Source of the DNA: Comamonas resistens
Lineage (GTDB): Bacteria; Pseudomonadota; Gammaproteobacteria; Burkholderiales; Burkholderiaceae_C
Direction: 5' to 3'
Assembly (NCBI RefSeq): GCF_030064165.1
Contig: NZ_CP125947.1
Span: 4,154,001 to 4,218,000, forward strand
Length of the DNA stretch: 64,000 bases
A program made the translations under genes and the position numbers. Shown in pieces: positions 25,851-33,145 of this stretch. Within the stretch, counting starts at the first letter, position 1, and each line of letters starts with the position of its first letter. Below the pieces are notes generated by a model. The model ran no database searches. It had not been told where the DNA came from and saw only the letters and a program-made list of their open reading frames with translations.

Positions 25851-27413
25851 ATGTTTTTTCAGAAGGGGAAGAAGGAGGCTGGCGGTGACAACCCTCAGTG
25901 CGTGTGCAAGGTCCTGGCCGCAAAACGCGATACCCAGCTTGCGGCCTGCCTGCTGCTAGTGGTTTTTGTCTCTGTGTTGGCCGCCACCTGCTGGCAGATC
26001 TGGTCGGAGCGCCAGCGCACTCTGGCCGAGATAGACACCAACAATCGCAACTTGGCACAAACGCTGAACACCTATGCCGAGGGCGTGCTCACCCAAAGCT
26101 CCATGCTGCTGCTGGGTATGCTCGAGCGCCTGGAGGCGGAAGGCACTTCGCCCGATCATCTGCTTCGCATGCAACAACTGGTCAATCGCCAGGAGCATTT
26201 ATTCAACCAGCTCAATGAGCTGCTCGTCATCGATGCGCGCGGCAAGTGGCTCATGTCGTCGAGGGGGCGGTTTCCCGATGGCGCCAACAGCGCTGACCGT
26301 CACTTCTTTTCGTATCACCGGGATAACCCTTCGCACGAGATTTTTATCGGTGCGCCAATACGCTGCCGCTCTACAGGCGAATGGTTGCTCACCGTCAGTC
26401 GCCGCTTTGAGGACAGGCAGGGACATTTTGGCGGGGTCATTGTTGTGGCTCTAGGTATAGAGAATTTTCTGCGCCTGTTCGGCAAGATTGATGTCGGCGA
26501 GCAAGGGTCTATTGGACTGGCAACGACTAGCGGGCAATTGCTGGTGCGTTACCCATTCCGCGAGCAGGACCTGGGGCGAGATTTTTCGCGTTCGACCAAC
26601 TTCCTGCGGCATTACTCGAGCCTGAAGTCCGGTACAGCGTCCTTTGAGTCCGGCATCGATGGAACCGAAAGACTATATGCCTTCAGGAGCAATGACCGTT
26701 ATCCCGTCTTTACCGCGGTGGCCAGGGGAAGGCATGAAGCCTTGCGCGCATGGCGGCACCAGGCGCTGCTGACGGCGGGCGTGGTACTGAGTCTGCTGAC
26801 GGTGATCGCGGTCATAGGCTGGCGCCTGATTCTGCTCATCCGGTTACGTGCGCAAACCGAGACCGCCTTGATGGCCGCGCGTGAGAAGCTGGTTGACGCC
26901 AACCAAGAGCTAGGGCGGTTGGCCGCCCAGGACCCGTTGACGGGGCTGGCCAACCGGCGACGCTTTGATGAGACGCTGAGGCTCGAGGTCCGGCGTGCCG
27001 CTCGCGAAGGGACGCCGCTCTCGCTCTTGCTCATCGATCTGGATGATTTCAAAGGCTTCAATGATCGCTACGGCCATGTCGCCGGTGACGAATGCCTGAG
27101 AGCTGTGTCGCGGCAACTGGCGCTGTCGGCCAAGCGTCCCGGGGATCTCGCAGCGCGCTATGGGGGAGAGGAGTTGGCCATCATTCTTCCCAGCACCGCG
27201 CCGGAGGGAGCCATGCGCGTTGCCGAGCAATTGCTGGAGTGCATAAGGGAGCTTGGCATCGCCCATGAGGCCAGCCACTTTGGCCGTGTGACGGCAAGCA
27301 TAGGAGCGGCTAGCATTCAAGGCAGGCAGGGTCGCACCGAAGATTTGGTGGAAGCTGCAGATCGCGCCCTGTATCGGGCCAAGGCGGCCGGGCGAAATCG
27401 GGTCGAGTGCTGA
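25851..27413 (+). CDS. Membrane-anchored diguanylate cyclase
   Basis: 520 residues. TM1 is about 29-50, a periplasmic sensor region of about 250 residues follows with Cache-like features (RHFFSYHRDNPSHEIFIGAPI), and TM2 is about 303-323. A short coiled coil leads to the GGDEF domain with DPLTGLANRRRFDETL and the active loop YGGEEL. GGEEL is catalytically competent, and it should make cyclic di-GMP from GTP. No clear RxxD inhibitory site directly before the loop is seen. AAGGGAAGGTGGAG precedes the ATG at 25851, which decides the start over one 16 codons earlier. The ligand is unknown. Confidence 0.9.
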   Translation: MFFQKGKKEAGGDNPQCVCKVLAAKRDTQLAACLLLVVFVSVLAATCWQIWSERQRTLAEIDTNNRNLAQTLNTYAEGVLTQSSMLLLGMLERLEAEGTSPDHLLRMQQLVNRQEHLFNQLNELLVIDARGKWLMSSRGRFPDGANSADRHFFSYHRDNPSHEIFIGAPIRCRSTGEWLLTVSRRFEDRQGHFGGVIVVALGIENFLRLFGKIDVGEQGSIGLATTSGQLLVRYPFREQDLGRDFSRSTNFLRHYSSLKSGTASFESGIDGTERLYAFRSNDRYPVFTAVARGRHEALRAWRHQALLTAGVVLSLLTVIAVIGWRLILLIRLRAQTETALMAAREKLVDANQELGRLAAQDPLTGLANRRRFDETLRLEVRRAAREGTPLSLLLIDLDDFKGFNDRYGHVAGDECLRAVSRQLALSAKRPGDLAARYGGEELAIILPSTAPEGAMRVAEQLLECIRELGIAHEASHFGRVTASIGAASIQGRQGRTEDLVEAADRALYRAKAAGRNRVEC

Positions 27414-27486
27414 GTCGGGCACCACATCATCTCAGTTGGGCCGCTTGAGTCTATCGATGCAGCATTGACTGCCCACTCGGGTGGGC

Positions 27487-28731
27487 CTATGCATGAATCA
27501 TGCTGTGCATACGCAGCCACAAATACAGCGCGGTGACGGCCATGGTGGAGATTGTCACAGGCACCCCGATTCGGGCGTGCCGTTTCCAGTCGATGATCAC
27601 GCCGTGGCGCGCGGCTGCGTCGACGACGATGATGTTGGCGATGCTGCCCACGATTAGCAGGTTACCGGCAAAGGTACTTGCCAGTGCTAGCAAGGTACCG
27701 GAGAGCGGATGATTCGCAACGGGCAGGAGCAGCATCACTGCGGGGACATTGGAGACAAGATTGGACAGCAGGAAGGTCGTTCCAAACAGCGGAGCTGGGT
27801 GATCCAGATGCAGGCCCAGGGCAGCTGAATCTGACACCAGCTGTGCTGGCAACCCCGTGCGCTGCAAGGCGTCGTTGACCACAAAAAGTCCCATGAAGAG
27901 CACGAGCAGTTCCCAATCGACCAGGCCCAGCATCCGGCTTGAGTGCAGCCGGCGGCTCATCAGCAGCACCCCAGCCGCCGTCAGCGCGACAACCTCTCTC
28001 GGCCAAGGCGCAAACAGAAACGACAAGAGAATCACGAGCGCTATTCCCAGCCCCTTTGCGGTCTGCCAACGGTTTAAGGCTCGCATCTCCAATTCAGGCT
28101 GCACCTCGAGCACTGCCTCGCCCGTCAGTTGCCATTGTCCTCTGACACAAATCACGATCACCACCCATGTCAACAGCAGTCCGACAAGCACGGGTACGGC
28201 CGCTTCGACGGCATAGGCTCCAAAGGACAAATGCAATGTCTGCCCAATGAGCATGTTCTGTGGATTACCGATCAAGGTTGCCGCCGATCCAATGTTGGCG
28301 GCGCAGGCGAGACCAAGCAAAAACGGAACCGGATCGAGTTTGCGGCGCATACAGGCATCCACCAACACGGGGGCGATGGCCAGGCAGACAATGTCGTTGC
28401 TGAATACGGCAGACAGCAGCGCGACGATGGCGATCAACACGCCCAGCAAAGTCGCAGGAGTCACTGGCAATGCCGATAGACGGACCGTAATCCAGTCATA
28501 GAAGCCGCCAAGGCGCATTTGCGCGGACACCACCATGAAGGCAAACAGCAGCAGCACGGTGGGCAGATCGATGGAGCGCGCAGCCTGCTCTACCGTGACA
28601 GCTTCAGTCGCAATCATGGCGATCGCACCGAGCAGCGCGATACCCGTACGATCGAGCTGCAAAAACGGCAGCCCTCCGAGAATCATGCCAAGGTACACCA
28701 AGCCAAAAATTACCAGGACGGTTGCGGTCAT
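27487..28731 (-). CDS. SLC13/ArsB-like anion permease (YbiR-type)
   Basis: 414 residues with about 10-11 membrane helices in the two-fold repeat pattern of the ion transporter superfamily. Each half has a signature Asn-rich segment: FSNDIVCLAIAPV and LLSNLVSNVPAVMLLLP. The loop ACAANIGSAATLIGNPQNML is typical of ArsB/CitM/DASS carriers. The substrate is likely an anion but cannot be chosen. I start at the Met at 28731, where the first helix begins; the frame is open 61 codons further upstream in sequence without membrane character. It is convergent with the diguanylate cyclase gene. Confidence 0.85.
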   Translation of the reverse strand: MTATVLVIFGLVYLGMILGGLPFLQLDRTGIALLGAIAMIATEAVTVEQAARSIDLPTVLLLFAFMVVSAQMRLGGFYDWITVRLSALPVTPATLLGVLIAIVALLSAVFSNDIVCLAIAPVLVDACMRRKLDPVPFLLGLACAANIGSAATLIGNPQNMLIGQTLHLSFGAYAVEAAVPVLVGLLLTWVVIVICVRGQWQLTGEAVLEVQPELEMRALNRWQTAKGLGIALVILLSFLFAPWPREVVALTAAGVLLMSRRLHSSRMLGLVDWELLVLFMGLFVVNDALQRTGLPAQLVSDSAALGLHLDHPAPLFGTTFLLSNLVSNVPAVMLLLPVANHPLSGTLLALASTFAGNLLIVGSIANIIVVDAAARHGVIIDWKRHARIGVPVTISTMAVTALYLWLRMHSMIHA

Positions 28732-29052
28732 GGGCCCATTATCGATGAGGGTCCAGCCAAGAAAACCGGGCCATTGCGGGAACCTCGAGAGATTCCGAAA
28801 ATTCCTAGAGACCAAACGATCACCTAAGCTAACACTCAGGGTTCTGGTCAGCCCTCCTGTCCCAGCAGCCCACTCCAATGAAATTGGAGGATTGGCTAGC
28901 GTAGCGCCAAACATAATTCAGGTTGAGATGCATCAAATGCTAGGGCATTGGGCAGGCAGCCCTGCCAAGTCCCCGTCAGCCGCTGTAAAAATACGTTGCA
29001 GTGCAACATTTACACTGACAGTTCCCTCTGTGAAGCACCTACAAAAATCCGG

Positions 29053-29080
29053 GGAACTTTGCCTTTAGCACTCTCTCTAA
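29053..29080 (+). promoter_or_regulatory. Sigma-E-type promoter for rpoH
   Basis: -35 GGAACTT at 29053-29059 and -10 TCTAA at 29076-29080, 16 bp apart. This fits the extracytoplasmic sigma-E pattern (GGAACTT-N15-17-TCNNA). The expected start of transcription is about 29086-29088, giving a leader of about 36 nt to the ATG at 29123. Confidence 0.72.
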
Positions 29081-29091
29081 CGGAGTGCTAA
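29065..29091. promoter_or_regulatory. CIRCE operator (HrcA site) at rpoH
   Basis: TTAGCACTC (29065-29073), nine bases, GAGTGCTAA (29083-29091): an exact match to the CIRCE consensus bound by the heat-shock repressor HrcA. It covers the -10 element and the likely start point of the sigma-E-type promoter. Confidence 0.95.
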
Positions 29092-29122
29092 TATGAAGAT
29101 CATGGAAGAAAGGAAAGCTGCA

Positions 29123-30067
29123 ATGAAATCTGCCACCGGCTCCATTGCTACAGCCTTGGCCCCCACGAACCCTTGGGCTCTGGTGCCACCGCTTGGCAAC
29201 CTGGATGCCTATATCTCGGCTGCAAACCGTCTGCCAATGCTCACCCAGGAGGAAGAGCAGGAGTACGCGCGCAAGCTCAAGGAACACAATGATCTGGACG
29301 CCGCCGGGCGTCTGGTGATGTCTCACCTGCGTCTGGTCGTATCCATTTCCCGCCAGTACCTGGGCTATGGCCTGCCCCATGGCGACCTGATCCAGGAAGG
29401 CAATGTGGGCCTGATGAAGGCCGTCAAGCGCTTCGACCCCGACCAGGGCGTGCGCCTGGTGAGCTACGCCATGCACTGGATCAAGGCCGAGATCCACGAA
29501 TACATTCTGAAGAACTGGCGCATGGTCAAGGTCGCCACGACCAAGGCCCAGCGCAAGCTGTTCTTCAATCTGCGCTCCATGAAGCATGACATGAAGTCCA
29601 ACGCCGCCATGGCTGACGACGATATGGTCATGCGCGAGACACTGACCGCCCACGAGATCGACGCCATGGCTGAAAAGCTCAACGTCAAGCGTGAGGAAGT
29701 CATCGAGATGGAAACCCGCCTGTCGGGTGGCGATGTGCTGCTGGACCCCTCGCCCAGCGATGATGGCGAGCAGGCCTATGGCCCCATTGCCTATCTGGCC
29801 GACGCCAACCACGAGCCTACAGCCATGATCGAATCGCGCCAGCGCGATCAGTTGGCCACCGATGGCCTGTCCATGGCCCTCGAAGGCCTGGATGATCGCA
29901 GCCGCCGTATCGTGGAAGAGCGCTGGCTCAAGGTCAACGACGATGGTTCCGGCGGCATGACACTGCATGAGCTGGCAGCCGAATATGGCGTGAGCGCCGA
30001 GCGCATTCGCCAGATCGAAGTGGCTGCCATGAAAAAGATGAAAAAAGCGCTGGCCGAGTTCGCGTAA
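29123..30067 (+). CDS. rpoH: RNA polymerase heat-shock sigma factor RpoH (sigma-32)
   Basis: 314 residues from the ATG at 29123. It shows region 2 (SHLRLVVSISRQYLGYGLP, DLIQEGNVGLMKAVKRFDP), the RpoH box (QRKLFFNLR) and region 4 (LHELAAEYGVSAERIRQIE). These distinguish it from RpoD. It directs transcription of chaperones and proteases. I prefer 29123 because AAAGGA lies at proper spacing; ATGs at 29093 and 29102 fall almost on the predicted transcription start and lack sites. Control is by the sigma-E-type promoter and the CIRCE operator upstream. A terminator follows at 30117. Confidence 0.95.
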   Translation: MKSATGSIATALAPTNPWALVPPLGNLDAYISAANRLPMLTQEEEQEYARKLKEHNDLDAAGRLVMSHLRLVVSISRQYLGYGLPHGDLIQEGNVGLMKAVKRFDPDQGVRLVSYAMHWIKAEIHEYILKNWRMVKVATTKAQRKLFFNLRSMKHDMKSNAAMADDDMVMRETLTAHEIDAMAEKLNVKREEVIEMETRLSGGDVLLDPSPSDDGEQAYGPIAYLADANHEPTAMIESRQRDQLATDGLSMALEGLDDRSRRIVEERWLKVNDDGSGGMTLHELAAEYGVSAERIRQIEVAAMKKMKKALAEFA

Positions 30068-30116
30068 ACGCCAGCTTGCGCATACGTCGCTAAAAAAGCT
30101 GAAATGCTGAACCACG

Positions 30117-30145
30117 AACCCGGATAATTTCCGGGTTTTTTATTT
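30117..30145 (+). terminator. Rho-independent terminator of rpoH
   Basis: 7-bp stem (30117-30123 with 30131-30137), 7-nt loop, followed by TTTT A TTTT. Confidence 0.9.
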
Positions 30146-30210
30146 TCTGGCGCGATCTTGCCTCAATGTCGCGCCGGCTACTCGCATTCAAAATAGAGAC
30201 TTGCCATCCC

Positions 30211-31203
30211 ATGCATACATTGCGCACTTTGAAAAATCTGTCTCGCCGCGGCCTGGTCGCCGCTGGAGCGGCCCTGATGACAGCCAGCCTGGCACCTGCC
30301 GCCATGGCGGCCGACAACTGGCCCGACAAGCCCCTGCACCTGATCGTGGGCTTTCCCGCCGGCTCCTCCCCCGACCTGACCGCACGCGCACTGGCTGAGC
30401 CCCTGGAAAAGAAACTGGGCCAGACCATCATCGTGGAAAACCGCGTAGGCGCGGGCGGCAATATCGCCGGCGAATATGTGGCCAAGGCCGACGGCTACAC
30501 CTTCAGCGTGATGATCAACGGCAATATGACGATTGCCAAGCTGCTCAACCCCGCAGTACGCTACGACCCCGTCAAGGATCTGCAACCCGTGAGCCTGATC
30601 GGCGTGGCTCCTCTGGTGCTGGTGGCTCCGGCCTCGGCACCTCAGGGCAAGGCTTTCATCGAGGCCGCCTCCAGGGCTGGCGACAAGTGGAGCTATGGCT
30701 CGCCCGGCGTGGGTACCGTGGGCCACCTTGGCATGGAGCTGCTCAAGAGCCGCTCGGCCATCAAGGCCGTGCATGTGCCCTATACCGGCTACCCCCAGGT
30801 CTTCAACGGCATTCAGGGCGGCGATCTGCAACTGTCCATGTTGCCGCCGGCTCTGGCCATGGCCCAGATTCAGGCCGGCAAGCTGCACGGCATTGGCGTG
30901 ACTTCGGCAGCCCGCAGCCCGCTGGCTCCCGGCCTGCCCAGCCTCAAGGACCTGGGCATCAACAACTTTGACCTGGAAATCTGGAACGCCGTGGCCGCAC
31001 CCAAGTCCATGCCCAAGGCCCATGTGGACAAGCTGGCCGCCGCCGTCAGCGAGATCGTGCGCACGCCAGAGATGCGCCAGAAGCTGTCCATGCAGGGCTG
31101 GCAGGCCGTGGGCAGCTCGCCTGAAGGGCTGAGCAACCGCATCCAGCAGGATGTGAAAGCCCTGGGCACCATCATTCGCGAGCAGCACATCACGGCGCAG
31201 TGA
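30211..31203 (+). CDS. Bug-family (TctC) periplasmic solute-binding protein
   Basis: 330 residues. An exported signal peptide with a twin-Arg-like SRRGLVAAGAALM ends near AMAADNWP. The Bug fold is shown by WPDKPLHLIVGFPAGSSPDLTARAL, the GAGGNIAGEYVAKADGYTF motif and GSPGVGTVGHLGMELLK. Such proteins bind carboxylates or amides for tripartite tricarboxylate transporters or sensing. They are hugely expanded in Comamonadaceae and Bordetella, and most, like this one, are orphans without TctA/TctB neighbours. The ligand is unknown. Confidence 0.93.
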   Translation: MHTLRTLKNLSRRGLVAAGAALMTASLAPAAMAADNWPDKPLHLIVGFPAGSSPDLTARALAEPLEKKLGQTIIVENRVGAGGNIAGEYVAKADGYTFSVMINGNMTIAKLLNPAVRYDPVKDLQPVSLIGVAPLVLVAPASAPQGKAFIEAASRAGDKWSYGSPGVGTVGHLGMELLKSRSAIKAVHVPYTGYPQVFNGIQGGDLQLSMLPPALAMAQIQAGKLHGIGVTSAARSPLAPGLPSLKDLGINNFDLEIWNAVAAPKSMPKAHVDKLAAAVSEIVRTPEMRQKLSMQGWQAVGSSPEGLSNRIQQDVKALGTIIREQHITAQ

Positions 31204-31205
31204 TG

Positions 31206-31277
31206 GCACCCCCTGAGCCGCTTTGCGGCTTCCCCCAGGGGGACGACGGCCTTTGCCGCGAGGCGGCTCTTGCTGGC
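31206..31277 (+). repeat. Family B post-stop repeat, copy 2
   Basis: GCACCCCCTGAGCCGC begins two bases after the Bug gene stop. It is followed by hairpin AGCCGC-TTT-GCGGCT, a second hairpin CCCCC-A-GGGGG, then GACGAC and GCGAGGCGGCTCTTGC. Confidence 0.8.
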
Positions 31278-31452
31278 CGTCTCTCACGTTGGGGTGCGCC
31301 AGTTTTTGACTGCAACAGCCTTACCTGAGCCCCTTTGGGTATCAGCTGGTGCTACTGCTCTGTCCGCTATCATGCGCCGGCCGGCATGCGGTTACGCTAT
31401 GCCATCGGGCGCATTGCTTTTATCTGGCTGCGTCATTGTTTACGGAGCCTTC

Positions 31453-32196
31453 ATGGACGCGGGAACCTGGTTTACTCAGCTCAATGCCTGGCAGGTCATG
31501 GCTTTGGGCCTGGTCTTTTTCGGTGGAATCTATGTGCTTGGTGCTCTGGCCATGCTGGGGCTGACACGCAGCCTGGCTCGCGTCGGCATCGGCAGGCCAC
31601 TGGATACACGTCCGCTCAAACCCGATCAGTTGCAGCGCGAATGGCGCCAGTCGTTTCATTCGGTCCTGATCTTCGGCACCGGCATGATCGTTCCCTGGGG
31701 CTTTCTGCAACTGGGCTGGGCCCATCTCTCGCCCACAGCCAGTACAGGCCGTATTGCACTGGAGATTGTTGCGCTGCTGATCTGGAACGATGTGCATTTC
31801 TGGATCAACCACCGGCTGCTGCATACGCGCCGTCTGGTGCGCTATCACGGCGATCACCATCGCTCCGTGGTGACCACGCCCTGGTCCACTTACAGCTTTC
31901 ACCCTATCGAGGCTCTGATGCTGGGCAACATCATCTTGCTGCCCATGGTGGTGCATGACTTCTACTTCTGGTCGCTGGCTTCCGTGCCCGTGCTGAGCCT
32001 GATCCTCAACCTCATCGGTCATTCCAACTGGGATTTTTTCCCCAAGGTGTCCAACACCCACCCCCTGGCCGCCAGCCGCCGCCACCACCTGCACCATGCA
32101 CGACCTGCGGGCAACTATGGTTTTGCGCTGGCCTTCATGGACCAGATCATGGGCACCAGGGTCAAGACCGACTCCAGCCAAACGCCCAGCCACTGA
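31453..32196 (+). CDS. Fatty acid hydroxylase / sterol desaturase superfamily membrane protein
   Basis: 247 residues. About four membrane helices. The histidine boxes of the superfamily are present: HFWINHRLLH, YHGDHHRS and, near the C-terminus, RRHHLHHA. They bind a non-heme di-iron centre that hydroxylates or desaturates lipid carbons with O2. GGAG lies 6 bp before the ATG at 31453; upstream in-frame Mets lie in repeat sequence. It is the first of seven close-packed genes and ends exactly where the desaturase gene starts (TGA-ATG). Confidence 0.85.
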   Translation: MDAGTWFTQLNAWQVMALGLVFFGGIYVLGALAMLGLTRSLARVGIGRPLDTRPLKPDQLQREWRQSFHSVLIFGTGMIVPWGFLQLGWAHLSPTASTGRIALEIVALLIWNDVHFWINHRLLHTRRLVRYHGDHHRSVVTTPWSTYSFHPIEALMLGNIILLPMVVHDFYFWSLASVPVLSLILNLIGHSNWDFFPKVSNTHPLAASRRHHLHHARPAGNYGFALAFMDQIMGTRVKTDSSQTPSH

Positions 32197-33129
32197 ATGC
32201 CCAAACATCCCAGCCAGGCCCTGCTGCCGCGCCTGCGCCATTGGCGTGACTGGCAATCCGTGCTTTATATGCTTGCCCTGCCCCTCATTGTCTGGTGGCA
32301 ATGGACGCATGGATTCAATCTCGTTCTGTACGGCATCGAACTGTTTCTGACCCTGGGCGTGGGCGTGATGCACCACAACCACACCCATGTGCGCATGTGG
32401 TGGGGCCGCTGGAGCAATCGCTTCACCGACTACTGGCTGACGCTGCTGCAAGGCCATCCGACCTTTGTGTTCTGGCCCGCCCATGTGGCCAATCACCATC
32501 GCTTTCGCCATGGGCCCAAAGACATCGCACGCACCTACCGACCCGAGTTCGGCGGCGATACCAACCACCTCTGGGGCTATCTGATCCACCCTGTTCAGGC
32601 GGGCTTGAAGCTGTATCCGCTGTTTTTTCGCTGGCTGAACAATCTGCGCCTCCACTGGCCGGGTGCGTTTCGCTACTGCATGGGGCAATACGCGCTGTGG
32701 CTGTCCAGCTGGGGATTCTTTCTGTGGCTGGACTGGCAGAAAGCACTGCTCTTCGTCATCGTGCCGCAGCTGCATGGACTGCACTGGCTGCTGGCCACCA
32801 ACTACCTGCAGCATGCCCATGCCGACGGCAGGCCACTCTCCAGAGCGCAGCGCAATACCCCGGGTATCGAGCTGAACTACGCGCGCAACTTCGAGGGCCT
32901 GGTCAACCCTCTGCTTTTTAATATTGGACTGCACACCGCGCACCATGAATGCCCGCATGCCCACTGGTCCGAACTGACAGACCTGCATGCACGCATCTAC
33001 CGGCAGCGGGTCACGCCCGCGCTCAATGAGGGCGGTCTGCTGCCCTACATGGGACGTGTGTATGTATTGGGTCTGGTCTGGCCCGCGGCAAGAACCAAGC
33101 CGCAGATGCCACCAGATGCTGTGAAATAA
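32197..33129 (+). CDS. Fatty acid desaturase family membrane protein
   Basis: 310 residues, several membrane helices. The three His clusters of membrane desaturases are visible: HHNHTH, HVANHHRFRH and HTAHHECPHAH, plus QHAH. This suggests a di-iron oxygenase acting on an acyl chain or a related lipid. The start directly follows the previous stop. The pair of di-iron membrane enzymes next to a ketosynthase implies a dedicated lipid product. Whether it desaturates or hydroxylates cannot be told from sequence. Confidence 0.85.
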   Translation: MPKHPSQALLPRLRHWRDWQSVLYMLALPLIVWWQWTHGFNLVLYGIELFLTLGVGVMHHNHTHVRMWWGRWSNRFTDYWLTLLQGHPTFVFWPAHVANHHRFRHGPKDIARTYRPEFGGDTNHLWGYLIHPVQAGLKLYPLFFRWLNNLRLHWPGAFRYCMGQYALWLSSWGFFLWLDWQKALLFVIVPQLHGLHWLLATNYLQHAHADGRPLSRAQRNTPGIELNYARNFEGLVNPLLFNIGLHTAHHECPHAHWSELTDLHARIYRQRVTPALNEGGLLPYMGRVYVLGLVWPAARTKPQMPPDAVK

Positions 33130-33145
33130 AACCTGTTGAGGATGT

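Noticed and set aside
27471-27486. GCCCAC-TCGG-GTGGGC hairpin between the diguanylate cyclase and permease genes as a terminator
   Set aside because: Only 6 bp and no T tract on either side; it may contribute but is not supportable alone.
29093-29122. Earlier ATG codons for rpoH at 29093 and 29102
   Set aside because: They lie at or just after the predicted transcription start and have no Shine-Dalgarno, while the ATG at 29123 has a good one.
31420-32988. A 522-codon minus-strand frame across the hydroxylase and desaturase genes
   Set aside because: It is composed of His/Gln/Gly-rich antisense sequence; the plus strand has the His boxes of two known families.
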